A DNA stretch of 64,000 nt, taken from contig NZ_FNAU01000005.1 in NCBI RefSeq assembly GCF_900102025.1, positions 1 through 64,000 of the forward strand. Direction: 5' to 3'. Under the pieces are notes generated by a model that was not told where the DNA came from, searched no databases, and saw nothing but the letters and a program-made list of their open reading frames with translations. Below, piece after piece: positions 47,433 to 55,742 of the stretch. The stretch's first letter is position 1; the number at the start of each line of letters is the position of its first letter. This DNA is from Actinobaculum suis (lineage in GTDB: Bacteria > Actinomycetota > Actinomycetes > Actinomycetales > Actinomycetaceae). Both the position numbers and the translations under genes were made by a program.

Positions 47433-50057
47433 ATGACGAGCAGCGAAACCGAAAACATTGTGGCGCGGCGCGCCCATATGCCCGCCCCGGGTAAGCATGT
47501 TCCTATTTCTACTTATCGCCTGCAATTGAGCCCCGATTTTACTTTTGCGGACGCGCAAAATCTGGTGCCTTATTTGCAGCGACTCGGGGTCACCGATATA
47601 TATTGTTCCCCGATTTTGCAGGCGGCCCCCGGGTCTATGCACGGCTACGACGTAGTTGACCACACGAATATTTCTGCGGCTTTAGGCGGCCGGGAAGGCT
47701 TCGAAAAACTGGCAGATGCCGCCCACGAAGCCGGCCTAGGAGTGGTAGTGGATGTGGTGCCCAATCATATGGCCGTGCCCACTCCCCTGTACTTGAACCG
47801 CGCTTTGTGGTCGGTTTTGCGCGATGGCGCCGAATCCCCATTTTCTGCCTGGTTCGATATTGATATCACCAGCGCCGAAAACGGGATTTTACTTCCCGTG
47901 CTGGGCGAACGAATCGGCACCGTGCTGGCGAAAGGCCAGATCACCCTGGATCAGATGGTGGTGCCCGGTTTCGAGGCCGAAGGGGAACAACACGTTTTGC
48001 GGTATTTCGACCACGTGTTCCCGGTCCGCAAAAACACGGACCAGCTTCCCATTATTGAGTTACTAGAACGCCAGTACTACCGGCTCGCCTACTGGAAAGT
48101 AGCCGAAGAGGAACTGAACTATCGGCGCTTCTTCGATGTGGATACTTTGGCGGCAATCCGCGTGGAAGATCCGGAAGTTTTCTTCGCCTCCCACGCCTTG
48201 CTTTTAGACCTGTACCACAAAGGCTATATCGATGCTTTCCGGATCGACCATCCCGATGGGCTTTCTGATCCGCGCCAATACATGGCCCGTTTGTATGAGG
48301 CCACCGATGGAGCGTGGATTGCGGGAGAAAAGATCCTCGAAGGCGATGAGGAGCTTCCCTCCGATTGGAAGGTAGCCGGGTGTACGGGGTACGAAGTTTC
48401 GTGGCGGATTGGTTCCGTGCTCACTGATCCGGTAGGCGCGCGGAGCTTGACCGCCCAATACGTGGAGCTTTCCGGTACCACCGATTCGTACGCAAACATC
48501 GCGCTCGCTTCCAAAAAGCAGATCGTCAACACCTCTTTGCACGCGGAATTGGAGCGCCTTACCGGCGTGATTTCCGATATTTGTAACGAAGATTTGCGGT
48601 TGCGAGACCACTCGCGCCGTTCCATCCGGGAAGCGCTCGCCGCGCTGGTGGTAAATCTGGATCGTTACCGTGCCTATGTAGTTCCCGGCGAAAAAGCTTC
48701 TGCCCTGGCCGAATCGGTAGTCACTGCGGCAGCGGCCCGCGCCCGGCAAGAATTGAATGAAGATCGGCAGGAAACGCTGGACGTCGTCGTCGATATTGTG
48801 CTGGGCCACGAAATCGGTTCCGCCTCAAAACTGCACGACGACGCACGTAACGAAGCGATTGTGCGCTTCCAGCAACTGTGCGGTCCGGTGATGGCGAAAG
48901 GTATTGAAGATACGGCTTTCTACCGGTACACGCCCCTGACTTCTGCCACGGAAGTAGGTTCAGACCCGTTGCGCGCCAATATTGATCCGGATGCTTTGCA
49001 TGCCTGGACGGAACGGATGGGTAGTACGTGGCCGGCAATGATGAGCACTTTGACCACGCATGATACGAAACGCGGGGAGGATGTGCGGGCGCAGATTGCT
49101 ACCCTCACCGAATTTGATGAGGATTGGCTGGCTTTGCTTACCAAATTGCGAGCTCGGCATGCGGCGGCGCGGCCGGCCCAATTGGACGGCCAGATTGAGA
49201 ATCTGCTGTGGCAAACCATTATTGGCACGTACACGGATCGCGGGCCGATCGAAATTGACCGGCTACTGGAGTACTTAACTAAGGCGGCGCGCGAACAGAA
49301 AACCTGGACCACCTGGACAGCCCCGGACGAGGAAGGGGAAACCGGGCTGTTTAGTTATGCTCGGGACATTCTTTCCAACCCGGAAACTCTGCAGGATTTG
49401 GCAGCGTGGCGGGAACGCACTTTGCCGGCTCTAACCTCGCGGATTTTGGCGCAAAAGACTTTGTCCATGACCCTCGTGGGCGTTGCCGATACGTATCAAG
49501 GCGAGGAAATCACGCGCAATATTTTGGTGGATCCGGATAATCGCCGGCCGGTTGATTTCCGGAACTTGCAAAATTTGCTCGAGGAATTAGATGCGCGTGG
49601 CTCCCTGCCCGGGGATGCCAGTTTGGATGAACAAAAACTGTGGGTAACCTCCCGGATTTTGCATTTGCGGCGGCGCCGCCCGGATACTTTTGTTTCCTCC
49701 CGGAGTGGTTACACGCCTTTGCCGAGCACTACCGGGCACGCAATTGCTTTTGCTCGCACCCTGGACGACGTACCTGATGTGGTGGTAGTCACTGATAGGT
49801 TGCGGCATCGTTTGGAAGAAGCGGGCGGCTGGCGCGATGCCACGGTGGTACTCCCCGCTGGTGCTTGGCGCTCCATTTTCAATGGCAGTACTTTTACCGG
49901 CGGGCCGGTAAAGATGGCTGATTTGCTGAAGAGCTTGCCGGTGGCCGTCCTCGAAAAGGTAGAAGATACTGCCACTGCAGAAGGCAGCGATCTAGCGGAC
50001 GCAAAAACTGATGCCACCACTGAGAAGGCACCCGCGGCGAAAACGAAAGGCAAGTGA
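47433..50057 (+). CDS. treY: maltooligosyl trehalose synthase
   Basis: Converts the reducing-end alpha-1,4 bond of maltodextrin to an alpha,alpha-1,1 bond. The 874-residue GH13 protein has STYRLQLSPDFTF, YCSPIL, DVVPNHMA, IDAFRIDHPDGLSDP (nucleophile), WIAGEKIL (acid) and TTHDTKRGEDVRAQI, all typical of TreY. I start at the ATG at 47433 after AGGA; a GTG eight codons upstream is weaker. A Lys/Ala-rich tail ends it. 87 bp after glgX. Confidence 0.95.
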   Translation: MTSSETENIVARRAHMPAPGKHVPISTYRLQLSPDFTFADAQNLVPYLQRLGVTDIYCSPILQAAPGSMHGYDVVDHTNISAALGGREGFEKLADAAHEAGLGVVVDVVPNHMAVPTPLYLNRALWSVLRDGAESPFSAWFDIDITSAENGILLPVLGERIGTVLAKGQITLDQMVVPGFEAEGEQHVLRYFDHVFPVRKNTDQLPIIELLERQYYRLAYWKVAEEELNYRRFFDVDTLAAIRVEDPEVFFASHALLLDLYHKGYIDAFRIDHPDGLSDPRQYMARLYEATDGAWIAGEKILEGDEELPSDWKVAGCTGYEVSWRIGSVLTDPVGARSLTAQYVELSGTTDSYANIALASKKQIVNTSLHAELERLTGVISDICNEDLRLRDHSRRSIREALAALVVNLDRYRAYVVPGEKASALAESVVTAAAARARQELNEDRQETLDVVVDIVLGHEIGSASKLHDDARNEAIVRFQQLCGPVMAKGIEDTAFYRYTPLTSATEVGSDPLRANIDPDALHAWTERMGSTWPAMMSTLTTHDTKRGEDVRAQIATLTEFDEDWLALLTKLRARHAAARPAQLDGQIENLLWQTIIGTYTDRGPIEIDRLLEYLTKAAREQKTWTTWTAPDEEGETGLFSYARDILSNPETLQDLAAWRERTLPALTSRILAQKTLSMTLVGVADTYQGEEITRNILVDPDNRRPVDFRNLQNLLEELDARGSLPGDASLDEQKLWVTSRILHLRRRRPDTFVSSRSGYTPLPSTTGHAIAFARTLDDVPDVVVVTDRLRHRLEEAGGWRDATVVLPAGAWRSIFNGSTFTGGPVKMADLLKSLPVAVLEKVEDTATAEGSDLADAKTDATTEKAPAAKTKGK

Positions 50058-52333
50058 TGAGTGAGGAACTGTTTCAGCTGCGCGTTTGGGCACCTTATGC
50101 CCACCGCCAGGTAGAAGTACTCACCGAAGGCAAGCGCTACCCGATGCGCCCGGAAACGAATGACGCTCGCCACAGCGCGAAAACGGCTAACGACCCCGCA
50201 GAAACTGCTAACCACACCGCAGAAACGGCTAACCACAGCACGAAAACTGCTAACCACACCGCGGAAACGTACGAGCCGGGATGGTGGGTGTGCGAAACCG
50301 GTTTTCCGGCGGGCACGCGCTACCAGTTTTCGCTTGATGGCGGAATGCCTTTGCCCGATCCGCGTTCGCGCCGCCAACCGGAAGGCGCACATGGTCCTTC
50401 TGAAATCGTGGATACCGCCCAGTTCGAGTTTTCGGATTTTGCCGGCGTAGATCCTTTGGGCAAAGTGTTCTATGAATTGCATATTGGTACTTTCACGCCG
50501 GAAGGGACTTTCGCGGCCGCCGCGGAAAAACTGCCCTACCTGCGTGATCTGGGTGTAGACGTAGTGGAACTGCTACCGATTCAACCGGTACCGGGCCGGT
50601 GGAATTGGGGGTACGACGGCGTCGACCTGTATGCAGTTACGGAAAACTATGGCGGGCCGGCTGGTTTTGCCGCTTTTGTGGAGGCTGCTCACCAAGCCGG
50701 GCTAGCGGTGTGTTTGGATGTGGTCTACAACCATTTCGGGGCGGATGGGAACTATATAGGCCAGTTCGGCCCGTATTTCACGGAAACCCATCACACACCG
50801 TGGGGCGCGGCCCTGAATTTTGATGGGCCGGAAAGTGGCCCGGTACGGCGTTTCTTTATCGAGAATGCAGTGCAGTGGGCCCGTGATTACCGGGTAGATA
50901 TGTTCCGCCTGGATGCCGTGCACGCGATTATTGACGATTCGCCGCGTCATATTTTGGCGGAACTTTCCGATGCACTCAAAGCTTTTGGGAAGACTGCGGG
51001 CCGCACAATCGGGCTCATTGCCGAATCTGATATTAACGACCCGGCAATGGTGGAGTCTACCGCGCGCGGCGGGTACGGCATGGATATACAGTGGACGGAC
51101 GATATCCACCACGCCCTACATGTTGCCTCCACGGGAGAAACCCAAGGTTATTACGCAGATTTTGGGGAACCGGGTGCGTTGGAGAAAGCTTTGCGGCACG
51201 TTTTTGTGCACGACGGCGTCTACTCCACTTTCCGCAAGAAACTGTGGGGCCAACCGGTGCCCGAAACCACTGATTCGCGCCGATTTTTGATCTATACCGA
51301 AAACCACGATCAAGTGGGCAACCGGGCTACCGGGGATCGGCGCACGGCAACGATTTCGCCCGGTGCAGCGGCCGCCGCAGATGCCGTGGCCGCACTCTCT
51401 CCGTTTTCCTACATGTTGTTCCAGGGCCAAGAATGGGCAGCTTCCTCCCCCTTCCAGTTCTTCACCGACCACGGCCCCGAACTGGCCCCCAAAGTGGTGC
51501 AAGGCCGCATCGAGGAATTCAAAGATTGGGATTGGCAGGCCCTGACGCCCGCAGTTCCTTCCCCGCAGGAGGAATCAACTTTCTATGCTTCCCAGCTCAA
51601 CTGGGAAGAAGCCGAACGCGGCGAGCACGCGAAATATTTGCGGATAACGCGGGAGCTCTTGCGTTTGCGGCGTGAAGTGCCAGATTTCGCGAATGCAAAC
51701 CGGGCTGATTCAGAGATTGTCCGCTTGGGCCGGGCTGGATACTACCGGCGCGGTAATTCGTATATTGTATTCAACTTTGTGGGACCGGCCACGGTTACTT
51801 TGCCGGGCACACTCTGCTTGCCGGCCACGGTTCCTCTGCCCACTACAGATTTCTTAGCCCCTGAGCCTGGCCACGACCTAACAGAAGCGCCAACCCGCGG
51901 CGCGGATGATTCTGCAGGGACCGAATCTGAGAGTATGGAAGCTGAACGTGAGGGGTCCGGGCGCGGGGAATTTCGCCACGCAAACTCTGGAAACCCTGGT
52001 TCTGGGCACGCGGCCTGTGGACGCCCGGGATCCAGCCACGCCGATTCTAATCGCGAAGTGCTTGAGCTAGCTTTGGCTTGGGATAAACCGGAAATTATTC
52101 CTATTCCAACTACGCAGGTAACGCCCGTTACAAATACCGGAATCCAGGGCAAAATGGTTGAAAACGGGCCCGCTCCAAACGCCACGCTCCCCCACCGGCC
52201 GGTTGAAAGCGGCTTAGCGGCCACGGATACGGATATTACGGGCTGGCAAGTGCATTTGTACCGGCCCGGTTTTGCCGTGTTCGTGCCCGCGCGGTCCGGG
52301 AGAAAACCCATGAATCTTGGGCACCCTAGGTAA
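50057..52333 (+). CDS. treZ: maltooligosyl trehalose trehalohydrolase with repeat inserts
   Basis: Releases trehalose from the TreY product. The 758-residue protein has LRVWAPYA, YELHIGTFTPEGTF, DVVYNHFG, VDMFRLDAVHAI (nucleophile), GLIAESDIND (acid) and TENHDQVGNRATG. Two oddities: near residues 35-74 there are five 7-residue repeats of the AETANHT type inside the N-terminal domain, and a disordered insert of roughly 130 residues precedes the final strand WQVHLYRPGFAVFVP. The ATG overlaps the treY stop (TGATG) and follows AAAGG. A second, diverged copy of its 3' end lies at 53243. Confidence 0.93.
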   Translation: MSEELFQLRVWAPYAHRQVEVLTEGKRYPMRPETNDARHSAKTANDPAETANHTAETANHSTKTANHTAETYEPGWWVCETGFPAGTRYQFSLDGGMPLPDPRSRRQPEGAHGPSEIVDTAQFEFSDFAGVDPLGKVFYELHIGTFTPEGTFAAAAEKLPYLRDLGVDVVELLPIQPVPGRWNWGYDGVDLYAVTENYGGPAGFAAFVEAAHQAGLAVCLDVVYNHFGADGNYIGQFGPYFTETHHTPWGAALNFDGPESGPVRRFFIENAVQWARDYRVDMFRLDAVHAIIDDSPRHILAELSDALKAFGKTAGRTIGLIAESDINDPAMVESTARGGYGMDIQWTDDIHHALHVASTGETQGYYADFGEPGALEKALRHVFVHDGVYSTFRKKLWGQPVPETTDSRRFLIYTENHDQVGNRATGDRRTATISPGAAAAADAVAALSPFSYMLFQGQEWAASSPFQFFTDHGPELAPKVVQGRIEEFKDWDWQALTPAVPSPQEESTFYASQLNWEEAERGEHAKYLRITRELLRLRREVPDFANANRADSEIVRLGRAGYYRRGNSYIVFNFVGPATVTLPGTLCLPATVPLPTTDFLAPEPGHDLTEAPTRGADDSAGTESESMEAEREGSGRGEFRHANSGNPGSGHAACGRPGSSHADSNREVLELALAWDKPEIIPIPTTQVTPVTNTGIQGKMVENGPAPNATLPHRPVESGLAATDTDITGWQVHLYRPGFAVFVPARSGRKPMNLGHPR
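50160..50270 (+). repeat. 21-bp in-frame repeats inside treZ
   Basis: Five diverged units of about 21 bp (core GCAGAAACGGCTAACCACAC) encode AKTANDP, AETANHT, AETANHS, TKTANHT, AETYEPG in tandem. Confidence 0.9.
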
Positions 52334-52363
52334 AGAAACACCTGCTGTTTGATGCTGGGTTAG

Positions 52364-52395
52364 GCACGAACCGAGCACCGGTGCTCGGTTCGTGC
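52364..52395. repeat. perfect 32-bp palindrome after treZ
   Basis: GCACGAACCGAGCACC is followed immediately by its exact reverse complement with no loop. There is no T tract; it could be a treZ terminator, a protein-binding site or the left edge of the cassette that follows. Confidence 0.9.
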
Positions 52396-52443
52396 ACCAC
52401 CGCCGTTACTCGGCTTAACTACGTCCGCCAAAACTCAATTCTG

Positions 52444-52725
52444 CTATTCCCTGATTCCGGCCTTTACCGCTCTCATCGCAAGCTCACCGCGCGTTGCACA
52501 ACCGGTGTGCCTGAGGATATCCGATACATAGGATTTCACTGTCGCTTCTGTGAGCCCAGTTTTCCTCGCAATGTTTTTATTAGACAGTGCTTTAAGCATC
52601 AGACGGAAAACTGGTCGCAAATGGGAGGCAAGGGTCTCCACTGCTGCAATAAAGTCTGCGTATTTTTCGCGGTCTTCTTGAGCATGTGCATAAGATGCAG
52701 TATCGAAAAGAGACTGTGGAAACAA
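52444..52725 (-). CDS. small LuxR-type helix-turn-helix protein or remnant
   Basis: The 93-residue frame contains a LuxR/GerE DNA-binding domain: LKALSNKNIARKTGLTEATV, then VKSYVSDILRHTGCATRGEL, equivalent to the usual LSNKEIA...TVKxHVSxILxKLG pattern. The N-terminal 45 residues are unrecognised and far shorter than a receiver domain, so it may be the end of a truncated response regulator. The only in-frame start is TTG at 52725 with TATAAT 13 bases upstream (plus 52738-52743), so expression is possible. It is divergent from, and slightly overlaps, the peptide gene. Confidence 0.6.
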   Translation of the reverse strand: MFPQSLFDTASYAHAQEDREKYADFIAAVETLASHLRPVFRLMLKALSNKNIARKTGLTEATVKSYVSDILRHTGCATRGELAMRAVKAGIRE

Positions 52726-52842
52726 GCAGCGCTCACTATTATAAAAGTGGTCGGCAAGAACGCTATCAAAGGTGGCCTAGCGGGGCTCGCCGCATCTTTA
52801 GCTGCATCTGCAGCTTGGTGCCTCACGCCGTGGGCCAAGTAA
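52684..52842 (+). CDS. small cationic hydrophobic peptide, bacteriocin-like (unrecognised)
   Basis: 52 codons. The N-terminal third is basic (Lys/Arg), followed by ALTIIKVVGKNAIKGG and an Ala/Gly/Leu-rich helix-like C-terminus with two Trp (AAWCLTPWAK). The GG after IK could be a double-glycine cleavage site, but the leader is not typical. The stop TAA is fused to the next gene's ribosome site (TAAGGAG), which supports real translation. The start is uncertain: ATG 52684 lacks a ribosome site, and ATG 52621 or GTG 52747 in the same frame are alternatives. I know no family for it; antimicrobial function is inference. Confidence 0.45.
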   Translation: MCIRCSIEKRLWKQAALTIIKVVGKNAIKGGLAGLAASLAASAAWCLTPWAK

Positions 52843-52851
52843 GGAGTTATC

Positions 52852-53139
52852 ATGCGTAAAGATTCTGATCGCAAGGCATTTTCCAAACTAGGGCTCTACA
52901 CGTTGCTTCTGCTCTACACGTTGCTTATGTGTGGTTTGTTCTTCTTGTGGCTCTGGGTTAGCTTGGGAGCCAGATTCCAAACCTTGATGGCTGATTACGG
53001 TTCAACGCTTCTCACCTTCTGCGTGGTAATTGTTGCTGTATTTCCGCTCGTGGGGACAGTGACGAGATCGTGGACTAGCGCGCCCGAGGTTAGCGAAGAG
53101 AGACAAAACGTACCTGCAACACTTGCGAAGGCAAGCTAG
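52852..53139 (+). CDS. small two-TM membrane protein
   Basis: 95 residues, not recognised. A basic N-terminus (RKDSDRK) is followed by TM1 (LYTLLLLYTLLMCGLFFLWL), a short loop, TM2 (TLLTFCVVIVAVFPLVGTV) and a polar tail. The ATG has an ideal AAGGAG six bases upstream, and that site overlaps the stop codon of the peptide gene, so the two are coupled. Such a pair would suit a peptide plus immunity or export helper, as an inference only. Confidence 0.7.
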   Translation: MRKDSDRKAFSKLGLYTLLLLYTLLMCGLFFLWLWVSLGARFQTLMADYGSTLLTFCVVIVAVFPLVGTVTRSWTSAPEVSEERQNVPATLAKAS

Positions 53140-53193
53140 CTTCGCCCAAGTGCGGCTTCAGTAGCTTGAAATTACCGCCACGAAAAACTTACT

Positions 53194-53229
53194 GTGGCCG
53201 GTCCTGCACAACTGCTCAGGGCCGGCCAC
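53194..53229 (+). terminator. hairpin at right end of peptide cassette
   Basis: GTGGCCGGTCCTG and CAGGGCCGGCCAC pair over 13 positions with one T-G wobble around a 10-base loop; TATATTTAT follows. It ends the peptide/two-TM transcript. Confidence 0.7.
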
Positions 53230-53320
53230 GTATATTTATCGCTGGCAAGTGCATTTGTACCGGCCTGGTTTTGCGATGTTCGTGCCCCAGCAAGCCGGTA
53301 ACTTAGCAACTGTTATCTAA
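53222..53320 (+). pseudogene. second, diverged copy of the treZ 3' end
   Basis: 53241-53265 is identical to treZ 52242-52266 (25 bases), and the frame reads on as WQVHLYRPGFAMFVPQQAGN to a stop at 53318-53320. Compared with treZ, 14 of the first 15 residues agree (Met for Val), then the ends differ completely. Weaker similarity (GGCCACG-TA-TATT) extends left. It has no start and is a displaced gene end. Confidence 0.85.
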
Positions 53321-53378
53321 AAATCGGTCCGCGGTTATTCTTGATTCGCTACCTGGAACGAAAGGAAGGCCGAGCGAT

Positions 53379-55019
53379 TTGTGGGCGAAGATTCATGCTA
53401 AAACGCGCGGTTTGAGCCGAAGGTTAGCCGGGACGATTCGGCAACGGGTTGCTTTGGCCATGATTGCTTTCGTGGCTTTTGTGGTGGGCGCCGTCGGCAT
53501 TGCCACCGTGTGGGTGGAATATCACGTGCGCGTGGAATCCGTACAAGAAGAACTCGATATTGTTGCCCACGAACTGCGGATCCTTGCCGAAGAAGGTATC
53601 AACCCGGAAACGGGTGGTACTTTTACCGGACCTTCCACACTTTTACAAACCTTTATGTCCAGAAAAGTTGTTTCCACGGTGGAAGGAGAAGTTGGGCTCC
53701 TGAATGGCGAGGTTGCGTGGGTATCCGGAGAAATTGGTACCGTCCGCCCCGAAGATGATCCGGAACTCATCGCTCATGTGGCAACCGCTGCCCGCGGAGA
53801 CAGAATCGTCAAAGGGAAAATCACTACCGCAACTAATAGCTATTTCTACACCGTTATCCCCGTCCATTTTTCCACCACCGGGGATATTGACATCGACGTC
53901 GACGCCCCGGGCCATCCCAGCGCATCTACAAGTGCCTCGCCCGCCACAGATACCGCTTCTCCTCCAGCAGCAGGAGCACAATCCGGGGCCCTTTTGCATG
54001 TGCATCTGACAAGCGCCGTTAACTCCGAGATCTTCAACCTTATCCGCATCTACGTTTTAGTTGCGGTATGTGCCATTGCCCTTTCCGCTCTGGGCATTGG
54101 GATCATCACTCGCCGTCTTACCCAACCGATCGACACTCTGCGCGAAGCAGCCGAACAGATAGAAGAGAAAGATCTGAGCGTGCGGGTGCCGGTGCAAGGT
54201 AGCGCTGACGTTGCCCAACTTTCCCAAGCCATGAATTCCATGCTGGACCGGCTAGAAATATCCGTCACCAATCAGCAGAATCTTCTCGACGACGTCGGCC
54301 ACGAACTGCGCACCCCAATCACGATTGTGCGCGGGCACCTAGAACTTGTGGATCCCCACGACCCAAAAGACGTGCAAGAAACCCGTGACCTCGCCCTCGA
54401 TGAATTAGACCGTATGGCCGAGCTGGTTTCTGACCTGCTCCTTCTCGCAAAATCTAAGCAACCCGGTTTTATCCAACTGCAAGCTACGGATACCGATCAG
54501 CTCACCCGTCAAGTATTTGAGAAGGCGCGGGCACTTGGCGAGCGTAACTGGCAACTGACCGAAGTGGCCGAGATAACCGCCCCGCTAGATACGCAACGGC
54601 TCACCCAAGCTTGGTTGCAGCTAGCTGCCAACGCCGTGAAATATTCGCAGCCGGGAAGCCGGATAGAAATTGGTTCCCGTACGGCATGGCCACGTTTGCA
54701 TCTGTTTGTAAGGGACGAGGGGCGCGGGATTCCCCGCGCCGAAATCCAAAATATTACGGGCCGATTTACCCGCGGTTCTACTGCTGCGGGGGCAGACGGG
54801 GCCGGCTTGGGGCTAGCTATCGTGCAATCTATTGTCACCGGCCATGGGGGCCGCCTGGCAATTGAGTCCGAAGTTGGCAAGGGTTCACTTTTCACGATTA
54901 TGATCCCCTACGCGGGCACCGCGGGCACTAACCCAGGCACCGCAATCACTACCCCGGGCACCGCGGGCACTAACCCAGGCACCGCGGCCAGCACCCCGCA
55001 CACGAAACAGAGACAGTAA
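53379..55019 (+). CDS. sensor histidine kinase (HK1)
   Basis: Membrane two-component sensor of 546 residues. TM1 is about 25-48 and TM2 about 225-250, enclosing an extracytoplasmic domain of about 175 residues with a Ser/Ala/Pro-rich insert. A HAMP domain, the H box DDVGHELRTPITIVRGHLEL, N box QLAANAVKYS, G1 DEGRGIP and G2 GAGLGLAIVQS follow, all intact. The C-terminus has in-frame repeats (GTAGTNPGTA twice). The start is TTG at 53379 with AAGGAAGG upstream. It lies 9 bp before the response regulator, its likely partner. Confidence 0.93.
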   Translation: MWAKIHAKTRGLSRRLAGTIRQRVALAMIAFVAFVVGAVGIATVWVEYHVRVESVQEELDIVAHELRILAEEGINPETGGTFTGPSTLLQTFMSRKVVSTVEGEVGLLNGEVAWVSGEIGTVRPEDDPELIAHVATAARGDRIVKGKITTATNSYFYTVIPVHFSTTGDIDIDVDAPGHPSASTSASPATDTASPPAAGAQSGALLHVHLTSAVNSEIFNLIRIYVLVAVCAIALSALGIGIITRRLTQPIDTLREAAEQIEEKDLSVRVPVQGSADVAQLSQAMNSMLDRLEISVTNQQNLLDDVGHELRTPITIVRGHLELVDPHDPKDVQETRDLALDELDRMAELVSDLLLLAKSKQPGFIQLQATDTDQLTRQVFEKARALGERNWQLTEVAEITAPLDTQRLTQAWLQLAANAVKYSQPGSRIEIGSRTAWPRLHLFVRDEGRGIPRAEIQNITGRFTRGSTAAGADGAGLGLAIVQSIVTGHGGRLAIESEVGKGSLFTIMIPYAGTAGTNPGTAITTPGTAGTNPGTAASTPHTKQRQ

Positions 55020-55028
55020 CGGAGCGTA

Positions 55029-55736
55029 ATGGCACACATTCTTATCGTCGAAGATGAAAAACGCATCGCCACATTTATCACGAAAGGTTTAAAAGCCGCC
55101 GGTCATACTAGTTTCGCCACCCCAAGCGGCCAGGAGGCAATTAGCGAAGCCCTCTCCGGAGCCTACGGGCTCATCATTTTAGATATTGGGCTACCTGATA
55201 TGGATGGTTTCACGGTGCTTGAAAACATTCGCGGGCAAGGTGTACGCACCCCCGTTATTTTGCTTACCGCCCGCGCTTCCGTGGAAGACCGCGTGGCCGG
55301 CCTGGAATCCGGAGCCGATGACTACATGCCCAAACCCTTCTCTTTCGAAGAACTCCTCGCCCGTATCAAACTGCGCTTGCGGGATTCGGCCACCGCCACC
55401 GCGAGCGCGGAGGCGCGTGATACTGGTGGGCTGGTTACGGTGTTGCGAGGTGGGGATGTGGCGATGAATTTGTTGAGTAGGCAGGTGACGGTGGCCGGGG
55501 AGCCGGTGGAGTTGTCGGGGCGAGAGTTTGATGTGTTGCGGATGTTTTTGGAGAATCCGGGGCGGGTGCTTTCGCGTGAACAGTTACTTTCTCGGGTGTG
55601 GGGTTTTGATTTTGATCCGGGTTCGAATGTGGTTGATGTTTATGTGCGGTATTTGCGGGGCAAGATCGGGCGCGAACAGATAGAGACTGTGCGCGGGATT
55701 GGTTACAGGTTCGCTGCGATGCCCGAGCAGAGCTAG
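55029..55736 (+). CDS. OmpR/PhoB-family response regulator
   Basis: DNA-binding partner of HK1. The 235-residue protein has receiver residues EDE (acidic pocket), phospho-acceptor Asp in IILDIGLPDMDG, Thr in LLTAR and Lys in PKPFSFEELLARI, then a winged helix (ELSGREFDVLRMFLENPG, VVDVYVRYLRGKIG). ATG follows GGAG. Codon choice changes abruptly near residue 135: before it codons often end in C, after it they end mostly in G or T and Leu is TTG. Six bases separate it from the convergent poly-Asp gene. Confidence 0.95.
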   Translation: MAHILIVEDEKRIATFITKGLKAAGHTSFATPSGQEAISEALSGAYGLIILDIGLPDMDGFTVLENIRGQGVRTPVILLTARASVEDRVAGLESGADDYMPKPFSFEELLARIKLRLRDSATATASAEARDTGGLVTVLRGGDVAMNLLSRQVTVAGEPVELSGREFDVLRMFLENPGRVLSREQLLSRVWGFDFDPGSNVVDVYVRYLRGKIGREQIETVRGIGYRFAAMPEQS

Positions 55737-55742
55737 CGGGCA

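Noticed and set aside
52444-53320. Insertion sequence or phage-borne cassette
   Set aside because: No transposase, integrase, terminal inverted repeats or short target duplication found; the only flanking repeat is the treZ 3' end.
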